A DNA stretch of 6,634 nt from JAJPHU01 sp035553375 (lineage in GTDB: Bacteria > Planctomycetota > Planctomycetia > Gemmatales > Gemmataceae), in assembly GCA_035553375.1 (NCBI GenBank), contig DATNCY010000140.1, positions 1-6,634 of the forward strand. Reading direction: 5' to 3'. How positions within the stretch are numbered: the stretch's first letter is position 1; every line of letters begins with the position of its first letter. The notes beneath the pieces were generated by a model. It ran no database searches. It was not told the origin of the DNA and saw nothing but the letters and a program-made list of their open reading frames with translations. Position numbers and translations under genes: made by a program. Below, one piece after another: positions 1 to 5,696 of this stretch.

Positions 1-16
1 GGTATAGTGGTGGTTG

Positions 17-76
17 CGCATGCTTCCCTCCAGGAATGAAATCGTGACAGAAGTTATTCTCTGGAGGGAACATGCG
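17..76 (+). promoter_or_regulatory. Hairpin covering a possible RBS and start codon
   Basis: Bases 24-33 are the exact reverse complement of 61-70. After a single bulged base (C23), 17-22 pair with 71-76, giving 16 base pairs with one bulge and a 27-base loop (34-60). The right arm contains a Shine-Dalgarno-like GGAGGG (63-68) and the ATG at 72-74, which is in frame with the LOG-family gene. In RNA the fold would hide both. Alternatively it could end an upstream transcript, because the bases after the stem (77-87) are T-rich, or it could be a repeat element unrelated to expression. The pairing is seen directly; the role is inference. Confidence 0.5.
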
Positions 77-115
77 TTTGTCTTGTCTCATCAGCTGCAA
101 CTTGGATCTACTGGA

Positions 116-143
116 TTCCCTTGCTGGCGCTGCGGGCTGGCAA
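116..143 (+). repeat. Half-copy of a dispersed palindromic repeat
   Basis: These 28 bases are identical to 2543-2570, the right arm of the palindrome before the glycosyltransferase gene, and the first 25 of the shared core also match 2510-2534 in reverse complement. Only one arm is present here. It lies in the leader of the LOG-family gene, or in its first codons if translation starts at 72, where it would encode SLAGAAGWQ. Such elements are normally non-coding, which argues for the later start. Confidence 0.8.
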
Positions 144-173
144 AACTGGTTCTCCGAACTGAGTTGGAAGCCA

Positions 174-1226
174 ATGCACAAACCACCCCTCGGCTCCGGC
201 CGACCTTCCTTTCACGGCTCGTTTCAGCACGTTCACGAGGATTCGACGACCGATGATCGCCAGCAGATCGGCATTGAGCAACTGGCGCAGCAAATCCGCG
301 AGACGGCCGACAAACTGGTCCGCGACGGTGCCACGCGCGGCGATGTCAAGCTGCTCAGCACCGCGCTGAAGGAACTGCGTTACGCCTTGAAAATCCTCAC
401 GCCCTATCGCCATTTGCGCAAAGTGACGGTGTTCGGCTCGGCGCGTCTGCCGGCGAGCAATCCGGCTTACACCCAGGCCGTCGAGTTCAGCAAGCGCGTG
501 GCCGAGGCCGGCTGGATGGTCATCACCGGAGCGGCCAGCGGCATCATGGAAGCCGGTCATGTCGGTGCCGGACGCGAGAAGAGTATCGGTGTCAACATCC
601 TCTTGCCCTTCGAGCAGGAGGCCAATCCGATCATCCGCGGCGATTTGAAACTGATGCACCTGAAATACTTCTTCACGCGCAAGCTGTTGTTCGTGAAGGA
701 ATCCGATGCCGTCGCCCTGTTCCCCGGCGGTTTCGGCACGCAGGACGAATGTTTTGAAGTGTTGACGCTGGTGCAGACGGGCAAGAGCCAGATATTTCCG
801 ATCGTCATGGTAGACGAACCCGGAGGCGACTACTGGGCGCGCTGGCGCGAGTACATCACCGACGAATTGCTGGAGCGCGAGTTGATCTCGCCGGCCGATA
901 TGTCGCTGTTCAAGGTCACGGATTCGATGGATGAGGCGGTCGCCGAGGTGTTCAACTTCTACCGCGTCTACCATAGCATGCGCTACGTTCACGGCGATTT
1001 GTTGCTGCGGCTGCAACACCGGCTGTCCGATACGATGATGGAACGCCTCCGCGACGACTTCGCGGATATTCTCGTGGCCGGCACCTTCGAGCAGACCGAG
1101 GCACTGCCGGAGGAGGCCAATGATACGCACATTGCCACGCTGCCGCGTCTGCGTTTCCGCTTCGACCGCCGCAATCTCGGCCGCCTGCGGCAGATGATTG
1201 ATGTGATTAACCTGTCAGGTAGTTGA
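174..1226 (+). CDS. LOG-family (lysine decarboxylase-like) Rossmann-fold protein
   Basis: The 350-residue product belongs to the LOG / TIGR00730-type Rossmann family. Characterised members hydrolyse nucleoside 5'-monophosphates to base plus ribose 5-phosphate, as in cytokinin activation; the bacterial substrate here is unknown. Visible motifs are a strand ending in GSAR (88-91), ITGAASGIMEAGHVGA (117-132), the conserved TRK (168-170) and the signature PGGFGTQDE (184-192), with the glycines and catalytic-type glutamate kept. The LOG core spans roughly residues 80-260. It is flanked by a helical N-terminal region of about 75 residues and a charged C-terminal tail of about 90, so the protein is much longer than the roughly 200-residue plant LOGs. 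No signal peptide or membrane segment is seen, so it is probably cytoplasmic. An in-frame ATG at 72 (384 residues) has a GGAGGG site but would translate a dispersed repeat; I prefer 174, with a weak GGAAG at 166-170. The family call is firm, the start is not. Confidence 0.88.
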   Translation: MHKPPLGSGRPSFHGSFQHVHEDSTTDDRQQIGIEQLAQQIRETADKLVRDGATRGDVKLLSTALKELRYALKILTPYRHLRKVTVFGSARLPASNPAYTQAVEFSKRVAEAGWMVITGAASGIMEAGHVGAGREKSIGVNILLPFEQEANPIIRGDLKLMHLKYFFTRKLLFVKESDAVALFPGGFGTQDECFEVLTLVQTGKSQIFPIVMVDEPGGDYWARWREYITDELLERELISPADMSLFKVTDSMDEAVAEVFNFYRVYHSMRYVHGDLLLRLQHRLSDTMMERLRDDFADILVAGTFEQTEALPEEANDTHIATLPRLRFRFDRRNLGRLRQMIDVINLSGS

Positions 1227-1474
1227 TCGCCTGAGTCATATCGACATTGGCCTGACTCGCGGCGCAAGCAAAGGCGATTTCCCGGCTTCGTCCAGGATCG
1301 CCCTTTGTGAACATCTTCTCTCCGCCCCCGCTTTCTCGCGCGATTACGTCGAGTTCCTGTCATCTCCCTTTCCCCACCTGCCGATAACGAGTTTTGGGGA
1401 GTCCGTCTGGATCCCAAACTCGCCGCCCTCACGCGGTCCCTACCACCTCTGAATCCCGCAGCCTCGAATGACTC
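1227..1474. other. Non-coding gap with one modest hairpin
   Basis: I see no credible gene here. A stem can form between 1388-1398 and 1413-1422: ten base pairs, a bulged T at 1395, and an optional G-T pair at 1399/1412. It lies about 160 bases beyond the LOG-family stop and has no T-run after it, so a factor-independent terminator role is weak. The stretch around 1306-1380 is pyrimidine-rich. No convincing promoter for the next gene was found. Confidence 0.5.
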
Positions 1475-1534
1475 ACAAGCCCGAAGCGTTAGCGACGGGT
1501 TCTCGATAACCCGTCGCTAACGCTTCGGGCTTGT
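1475..1534. repeat. Perfect 60-bp palindromic repeat (27-bp arms)
   Basis: The left arm 1475-1501 is the exact reverse complement of the right arm 1508-1534, around a six-base spacer, CTCGAT. The arms contain the core GCGTTAGCGACGGGT; translated on one strand this gives SVSDG, a peptide I associate with planctomycete intergenic repeats. Positions 1477-1500 match the left arm of the palindrome at 2510-2569 at 18 of 24 sites, so the two are probably related. As RNA it would form a very stable hairpin 53 bases before the methyltransferase start. No T-run follows, so it is not a classical terminator. Confidence 0.85.
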
Positions 1535-1574
1535 CGGCAAAATGTTAGTGCCTCTTGGGGACAGAATTCAGAAC

Positions 1575-1582
1575 AGAGGAGA
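1575..1582 (+). promoter_or_regulatory. Ribosome binding site of the methyltransferase gene
   Basis: AGAGGAGA stands five bases before the ATG at 1588. It decides between that ATG and an in-frame TTG at 1555, which would add 11 residues and has no comparable site. Confidence 0.75.
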
Positions 1583-1587
1583 CATTC

Positions 1588-2496
1588 ATGTCCACGTCTG
1601 GTTTGGGGTTCCTGCCGGCCGGTTCGGGGGCGATCTACAACGATGAGTGGCGCGAACAGCTGCGCCATTACTACGCTAGACGGGGCGATGGAAATTATTG
1701 GGCATTCAATTTTTCCAAAGCCTGGGCCAAATTTCAGCGCGGCGTGCGTCAAGAGTCGGAGATGGCCGATCTGGTAAGTCACTGGATGGATTTGAAGGGA
1801 GCGCGTGTTCTCGTCATTGGCAGTTACCTGGGATCGGAGGCCATCGCCTACGCGCTGCGCGGGGCCGAAGTCGTCGGCATCGATCTCGACGAGGACGCCT
1901 TGAACCTGTCGCGGAAACTGGCGCAGCAGCACGGCGTCTCGCTTCAATTATTCGCCTCCGACGCCGCCCACACCTCATTCCCGGATGCCTCCTTCGACTA
2001 CATCAGCTGCGCCCAGGTGTTGGAACATCTTCCGCCGGAAATGCAGCCGCGCGTTCTGGCCGAGATATGGCGACTGTGCAAACCGGGCGGGCTGTTCTGG
2101 CTCGATACGCCGAACCAGCTGGCGTTGCGCGATCATCACGACACCGGCTTGCCGTTGATCCACTGGTTGCCGCGTGCGTTGAAAGTGCCGCTGGCGAAAA
2201 TGTTAGGCCGAGCGGTTCCCGGCGGCGAACCGGCGTTCGGCAATCAGCCGGTCTACCTGCATTACTATCTGAGCTATTTCGGCTTGCAGCGCCTTCTCGG
2301 CGGTTTTGGGCAGTTCGAGATTTTGTCGCGCTATCGCGGTTATGCGGGAATGGACCATTACTCCGCGGTGCGCCGGCAACAAGGACGAGCGGGTGGCTGG
2401 CTGTTCCCTTGCAAGGCTGCCTTGCTGCGCACGCTGCTCCATTGCTGGAACTGCAATTGGTTCTCCGGCATCCGCCTCATGATCCGCAAAAAATAG
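1588..2496 (+). CDS. Class I SAM-dependent methyltransferase
   Basis: The 302-residue soluble protein transfers a methyl group from S-adenosylmethionine to an unidentified acceptor. The Rossmann methyltransferase core lies at about residues 70-178. It has motif I, VLVIGSYLGSEA (74-85); an acidic residue ending strand 2 in VVGIDLDEDAL (95-105); SDA (124-126); FDYISCAQVLEHLP (136-149), typical of the Methyltransf_11/Methyltransf_23 group; and LCKPGGLFWLDTPN (163-176). Motif I departs from the usual GxGxG, having GSYLGSE instead. The last 120 residues are rich in aromatic residues and probably form the acceptor-binding cap. The gene is bracketed by two 60-base palindromes. It is followed 92 bases later, on the same strand, by a family 87-type glycosyltransferase, which suggests but does not prove a glycan or polyprenyl-sugar substrate. 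A small-molecule or quinone-type acceptor is equally possible. Confidence 0.85.
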   Translation: MSTSGLGFLPAGSGAIYNDEWREQLRHYYARRGDGNYWAFNFSKAWAKFQRGVRQESEMADLVSHWMDLKGARVLVIGSYLGSEAIAYALRGAEVVGIDLDEDALNLSRKLAQQHGVSLQLFASDAAHTSFPDASFDYISCAQVLEHLPPEMQPRVLAEIWRLCKPGGLFWLDTPNQLALRDHHDTGLPLIHWLPRALKVPLAKMLGRAVPGGEPAFGNQPVYLHYYLSYFGLQRLLGGFGQFEILSRYRGYAGMDHYSAVRRQQGRAGGWLFPCKAALLRTLLHCWNCNWFSGIRLMIRKK

Positions 2497-2509
2497 CGAG
2501 ACAAAGCCC

Positions 2510-2569
2510 TGCCAGCCCGCAGCGCCAGCAAGGGGTAAGTCCTTCCCTTGCTGGCGCTGCGGGCTGGCA
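2510..2569. repeat. Perfect 60-bp palindromic repeat (25-bp arms)
   Basis: The arms 2510-2534 and 2545-2569 are exact reverse complements around a ten-base spacer (2535-2544). The right arm, extended to 2543-2570, is identical over 28 bases to 116-143. The element starts 14 bases after the methyltransferase stop and ends four bases before the ribosome binding site of the glycosyltransferase gene. As RNA it would form a very stable hairpin between the two genes and could protect or separate their messages. It lacks a terminal T-run. Confidence 0.88.
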
Positions 2570-2573
2570 ATCG

Positions 2574-2580
2574 AAGGGAG
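2574..2580 (+). promoter_or_regulatory. Ribosome binding site of the glycosyltransferase gene
   Basis: AAGGGAG lies eight bases before the ATG at 2589. It fixes that start inside a much longer open frame, which runs back to 1698 through the methyltransferase gene in another frame. Confidence 0.75.
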
Positions 2581-2588
2581 ATTGTGCC

Positions 2589-3803
2589 ATGCCGCGCGAG
2601 TGGGATCGGTGGACGAAGATTGCGGTCGCCGTCTGGGGCGCAATTGTCCTGGTGGTGTGCATCCGCGGCGTCGTCCAGCCAACGTCGCACACGCTGTACC
2701 CCACCTACGCCCGCGCCGGCGCCGAGTGGTTGACGAGAGGAATCGTCTACCACGACCACTGGACCGCGCCCTTCGATCAGTATCGCTACAGTCCGCTCGT
2801 GACGGCGTTTCTTGCTCCGTTGAGCGTCCTGCCGATGAGCCTGGGTAGTGTCCTGTGGCGTTTACTCAATGCTGGCGTCTTCCTGGGCGCTCTCGCCTGG
2901 TGGCTGCGTGTCGCGGCTCCTTCGCTCGCGGTTCCGCTTACCGCTCGGCATCGCGCGATTCTGTTTCTTCTCGCCGCCCCGCTGGCGCTGAGCAGTCTAA
3001 GTAATGGGCAGCCGAACCCGCTCGTGATTGGGCTGCTGCTGGCGGCTATGGCCGCTTCCGCGCGCGAACGCTGGACCCTGGCGGCCTTCTGCATCGGCTT
3101 GGCCACCGCATTGAAAATGTACCCCATCGCAGTGGGTTTGCTGCTCGCGGCCGTTTATCCGCGCCGCTTCGCGCTCCGTCTCCTACTCGTACTCGGCTTC
3201 CTGGCCGTGTTGCCGTTCTTCCTGCAAAACCCCGATTACGTCGCCGATCAATATGTCCATTGGTTTGCGCGTCTGGGCCATAACGATCGCAAGTTTTGGC
3301 CGTTGGAGGCAGCCTATCGCGATCTATGGCTGCTCTGCCGCGTGACGCATCTACCCATCACTCCCCGGGCCTATCTGGGAATACAACTCCTGACGGCGGC
3401 CGGATGCGCCGTCCTCTGCGTGGCCGGCCGCCTGCGCGATTTGCCGCGAACGCATGTGCTGCTGATGGTGTTCGCCCTGGGCAGTTGTTGGATGATCCTG
3501 TGCGGTCCGGCCACGGAATCGTGTACCTACGTGCTGCTGTCGCCGGCCCTGGCCTGGGCGGTTCTGGCTGCCTCTCTTCAACCCGGCGCGGCTGCGCTTC
3601 GTCTGCTGCCAAGGCTGGCGTTTGGGTTGCTCCTCGGCGCTGTCCTGGCGGGAGCGTTTCCAGGAACGGCGCGCGTTCACGCCCTAGGCTTTCAACCGCT
3701 GGGAGCCTTGTTGTTATCGATGAGTTATGAGATCGTTTTTGTAAAATTATTAACACAGCCGCGAGTAACGCGGAAGGAGACGATCCTGAACCGCGCTGCC
3801 TGA
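2589..3803 (+). CDS. Glycosyltransferase family 87 (DUF2029) membrane protein
   Basis: The 404-residue, very hydrophobic protein resembles the GT87/DUF2029 group, GT-C fold enzymes (such as actinobacterial PimE) that move a sugar from a polyprenyl-phosphate donor at the outer face of the membrane. I estimate 9-11 membrane segments, the first at about residues 11-28. Family-like features in order are a first external loop with YPTYARAGAEWLTRG (37-51) and YRYSPL (65-70), SNGQPNPLVIG (138-148), LKMYPIAVG (175-183), a strongly hydrophobic run (197-212), and TESCTYVLLSPAL (309-321). The usual acidic residue early in the first loop is not obvious: candidates are E46, D56 and D63. The short C-terminal tail (385-404) is basic and polar and probably cytoplasmic. 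The preceding methyltransferase may modify the same glycan, though a 60-base palindrome separates them. The acceptor sugar or lipid cannot be deduced. Confidence 0.82.
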   Translation: MPREWDRWTKIAVAVWGAIVLVVCIRGVVQPTSHTLYPTYARAGAEWLTRGIVYHDHWTAPFDQYRYSPLVTAFLAPLSVLPMSLGSVLWRLLNAGVFLGALAWWLRVAAPSLAVPLTARHRAILFLLAAPLALSSLSNGQPNPLVIGLLLAAMAASARERWTLAAFCIGLATALKMYPIAVGLLLAAVYPRRFALRLLLVLGFLAVLPFFLQNPDYVADQYVHWFARLGHNDRKFWPLEAAYRDLWLLCRVTHLPITPRAYLGIQLLTAAGCAVLCVAGRLRDLPRTHVLLMVFALGSCWMILCGPATESCTYVLLSPALAWAVLAASLQPGAAALRLLPRLAFGLLLGAVLAGAFPGTARVHALGFQPLGALLLSMSYEIVFVKLLTQPRVTRKETILNRAA

Positions 3804-3870
3804 AAGATTCTCGTCTTGTCGATGCCGCGCTCACGCCTACATCAAGAAACAACTAGCCCAACACCCTGAT

Positions 3871-3878
3871 GGAAGGAG
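3871..3878 (+). promoter_or_regulatory. Ribosome binding site of the Dabb gene
   Basis: GGAAGGAG directly abuts an ATG at 3879, leaving no room for initiation there. It stands six bases before the in-frame ATG at 3885, so 3885 is the preferred start. Confidence 0.7.
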
Positions 3879-3884
3879 ATGGTT

Positions 3885-4298
3885 ATGCGAAAGCAATTGG
3901 CGTGCGGTATCGTCCTGAGTGTGGTCGTCGCGGCGTTCTTCACGCTCAGCGGAATCGAGCGCACGGAAGCGGCGGAGGAAACGAAAGGGATGGTGTCCCA
4001 CGATGTCTACTTCGCCCTCAAGGACAATTCAGCGGCGGCGAAGAAGAAGTTGGTGGATGCTTGCAAGAAATACCTGTCCAAGCACCCCGGCGAGGTCTTC
4101 TTCGCGGCCGGCACGATCGCCGAGGATTTGAACCGCGAGGTCAACGATCGCGCTTTCGATGTCGCCCTGCACATCGTCTTCAAGGACAAGGCCGCGCACG
4201 ACGCGTATCAGAACGCCGAGCGCCACAAGCAATTCATCGAGGAAAACAAGGACAACTGGAAGAAGGTGCGCGTCTTCGACTCGGTCGTCAGCAAGTAG
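3885..4298 (+). CDS. Exported Dabb-domain (stress-responsive barrel) protein
   Basis: The 137-residue product has a clear Sec-type signal peptide: basic MRKQ, a hydrophobic stretch at about 7-22, and a likely cleavage after TEA (27-29). The rest (about 35-134) looks like a single Dabb ferredoxin-like alpha/beta-barrel domain (PF07876). It begins MVSHDVYFALKD, continues with a helix (about 49-65), GEVFFAAGTIAEDLNREVNDRAFDVALHIVFKD as central strands (69-101), and ends with a helix-rich stretch containing AHDAYQNAERHKQFIEE (104-120) and a final strand, KVRVFDSVV. Dabb domains usually dimerise. Some are cyclases or monooxygenase-like, many have no known reaction, and a catalytic role cannot be read here. 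Lysine is abundant. The only cysteine outside the signal peptide is C60. The gene lies 81 bases after the glycosyltransferase and is convergent with the epimerase, three bases separating the stops. It may be co-transcribed with the glycosyltransferase. Confidence 0.82.
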   Translation: MRKQLACGIVLSVVVAAFFTLSGIERTEAAEETKGMVSHDVYFALKDNSAAAKKKLVDACKKYLSKHPGEVFFAAGTIAEDLNREVNDRAFDVALHIVFKDKAAHDAYQNAERHKQFIEENKDNWKKVRVFDSVVSK

Positions 4299-4301
4299 AG
4301 C

Positions 4302-5231
4302 CTAGCTCGCTTCGGCCCCCACGCGGTGTGCCTGAACCACTTCTGCGATAGTCTGGCGCAGAAGTGGTTCGCCACCGAACGTCATACCGAGAGCGCGGAG
4401 TTTCTCCGTCACAATCTGGTTTTTCGGCCCCTTATTAAGATCCGCGACGGTGCTTTTGCTTCCTGTCAATTCCTTGGCGATCCGGGCCACTTCTTGCTCG
4501 GCGATATAGCGATCGTAACAATTGAACGCCTGGCCGCTGATAGCCTTGGCCTCGGCATTCAAAAGGATGCCGATGGCCTTGGCGACATCGGCCGCATGCA
4601 CTTCTTTGCCGCCGCGCGCCGTCTCGATTGCTTCGCCGCGCAGCACCTGGCCGACGAGATCGAACCAGCGACTCTTGCCGGCCGGACGCGCCAGACCATA
4701 GATGCCGGTCGGCCGCAAAGCGCAGATCGGCCACCCTTCGCCGAGTCCGAAACTATGCACGAACTTTTCCAGCGCGCCCTTGTGTGCCCCATAGTGGCTC
4801 TTCGCCCACAGAGGATGCGCTTCGTCCAGCGGTCGATCACCGAGGATGACCTCGTGGACGGCGCAGCTGGAAATGAAAACGAATCGAGCCACGCCCGCCG
4901 TGTGCGCCGCCTGAAACAACCGCAGCGAACCCATGAGATTGGCTTCGAGGAATGCTTCGAGATCGTCGTTGCCACTGATACGAAAGCTGCCGCGTCCCTG
5001 CCATTGCAGGGCGGCATGAACCACGGCATCGACACCGCGAACCAGCGAAGCCGTCGCCGCCCGGTCGTCGAGACTACCGGGCAGCCATTCGATGGCGTGC
5101 GCGACATCGTCGAAACCACTGCGATCACTGCTGGGGCGATACCAGCAGCGTAGTTGATGGCCGGCCTGCGCCAGATGATGAACCAGATAGCGGCCGAGAA
5201 AACCCGTTGCTCCCGTGATGGCAATGCGCAT
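4302..5231 (-). CDS. NAD-dependent epimerase/dehydratase (extended SDR)
   Basis: The 309-residue protein is an extended short-chain dehydrogenase/reductase, probably acting on a nucleotide sugar or a dihydroflavonol-type small substrate. The N-terminal dinucleotide-binding motif is GATGFLG (7-13), followed by RP (32-33) at the end of strand 2. The catalytic set is visible: ISS (120-122) and Y147-x3-K151 in YGAHK. Downstream are LRPTGIYG (172-179) and VHAADVAKAIG (211-221), both typical of this family. The start is fixed by GGAGAG (5236-5241) four bases before the ATG; an upstream in-frame codon at 5264 would overlap the preceding gene and add no motif. The gene follows the SWIM protein gene with a 14-base gap, consistent with one transcript. 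Codons 288-300 contain a perfect 14-bp inverted repeat. The substrate cannot be specified. Confidence 0.88.
   Translation of the reverse strand: MRIAITGATGFLGRYLVHHLAQAGHQLRCWYRPSSDRSGFDDVAHAIEWLPGSLDDRAATASLVRGVDAVVHAALQWQGRGSFRISGNDDLEAFLEANLMGSLRLFQAAHTAGVARFVFISSCAVHEVILGDRPLDEAHPLWAKSHYGAHKGALEKFVHSFGLGEGWPICALRPTGIYGLARPAGKSRWFDLVGQVLRGEAIETARGGKEVHAADVAKAIGILLNAEAKAISGQAFNCYDRYIAEQEVARIAKELTGSKSTVADLNKGPKNQIVTEKLRALGMTFGGEPLLRQTIAEVVQAHRVGAEAS
4334..4370. repeat. Perfect 14-bp inverted repeat inside the epimerase 3' end
   Basis: Arms 4334-4347 and 4357-4370 are exact reverse complements with a nine-base loop. The repeat encodes EPLLRQTIAEVVQ of the epimerase. On the + strand it starts 36 bases after the stop of the convergent Dabb gene. 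Because the two stops are only three bases apart, any 3'-end hairpin for Dabb must lie within epimerase codons. No T-run follows on either strand, so a role as transcript-end protector is more plausible than as a classical terminator. Confidence 0.6.
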
Positions 5232-5245
5232 GAAACTCTCCGCGT

Positions 5246-5611
5246 TCACGCCGCGCCGCTGCATGGCTCGGATGGAACGCTGTTGGTGATTGGTTGGCGA
5301 CCTAGCGCTTGCAATCCACGGACATGCTTGCAGACGTGGGGTGCATCCTCGCCTCGATAGACGGCGTCGGCGCAGGTGCAGTGCCAGCGCAGCGTCCCGG
5401 CGGATTCTCGTTCGAGGGCAATCTGATAGGACTGCCGGCCGCCGTCAACGTCCCAGAGCAGGACGCAGCCTGGTTCGGCGGGATCGGGGTTGCGATAGGT
5501 AAGGCGATAACAATAGGCGCTGGGCGCGCGTTTGCGCGTTGGTCCCGGCAAGGAAGCGAATATCACCCCGGCGGCGAGCAAGCGGTTTGGCACAGAAGAA
5601 GTCGGTCGCAT
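5246..5611 (-). CDS. Small SWIM-type zinc-finger protein
   Basis: The 121-residue product contains C78-T-C80, thirteen residues, then C94-K-H96, matching the SWIM zinc-binding pattern CxCx(n)CxH. SWIM domains bind DNA or protein and occur in SWI2/SNF2 ATPases, MuDR transposases and MEKK1; here the domain stands almost alone. It is preceded by a beta-rich stretch, YCYRLTYRNPDPAEPGCVLL (33-52) and SYQIALERES (61-70). The first 30 residues are low in conserved character, and the true start could be later. The ATG at 5611 is supported by the promoter at 5654-5683, which would give a leader of about 35 bases; the AGAGG at 5614-5618 is only two bases from the ATG, so the ribosome site is poor. The stop lies 14 bases before the epimerase start, suggesting an operon. 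No ATPase or transposase neighbour is visible. Confidence 0.75.
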   Translation of the reverse strand: MRPTSSVPNRLLAAGVIFASLPGPTRKRAPSAYCYRLTYRNPDPAEPGCVLLWDVDGGRQSYQIALERESAGTLRWHCTCADAVYRGEDAPHVCKHVRGLQALGRQPITNSVPSEPCSGAA

Positions 5612-5653
5612 GGCCTCTGTCTCAAGAGCAGTCTCTTCGTATTTCCCTCTTTA

Positions 5654-5683
5654 ATTATACCAATCAGCAACCGCGCCTCCCAA
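5654..5683 (-). promoter_or_regulatory. Sigma-70-type promoter of the SWIM-epimerase operon
   Basis: On the - strand TTGGGA (5678-5683) is followed, after 18 bases, by a perfect TATAAT (5654-5659). It sits in a small AT-rich patch of an otherwise GC-rich gap, points at the SWIM gene, and would start transcription near 5647. The -35 box matches only four of six consensus bases. A short 5-bp stem (5624-5628 with 5633-5637) would lie in the leader. Confidence 0.55.
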
Positions 5684-5696
5684 GGTCAGCAGACGG

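Noticed and set aside
108..1130. A 340-codon open frame on the - strand.
   Set aside because: It is the antisense shadow of the LOG-family gene; its product has no recognisable motif, while the + strand protein has the full family signature.
989..1432. A 147-codon - strand frame reaching into the gap after the LOG-family gene.
   Set aside because: The product is Arg-rich with no domain-like pattern, and most of it is antisense to a real gene.
1475..2569. The repeated palindromes as a CRISPR array or insertion-sequence ends.
   Set aside because: There are no regularly spaced direct repeats, no transposase gene between them, and no target-site duplication that I can see.
1698..2588. The glycosyltransferase reading frame stays open for about 300 codons upstream of its start.
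   Set aside because: It overlaps the methyltransferase gene in a different frame, has Arg/Gly/Ser-rich shadow composition, and the ATG at 2589 has a good ribosome site.
3736..3753. An AT-rich patch with TAAAAT and TATTAA that might be a promoter for the Dabb gene.
   Set aside because: No acceptable -35 box lies at the right distance, and the patch is inside the glycosyltransferase coding end.
3885..3910. LAC near the start of the Dabb protein as a possible lipoprotein signal.
   Set aside because: The cysteine precedes the hydrophobic core instead of following it, so it cannot be a lipobox; a standard cleavage site after TEA fits better.
4326..5153. A 275-codon open frame on the + strand.
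   Set aside because: It is antisense to the epimerase, whose NAD-binding and YxxxK motifs are clear.
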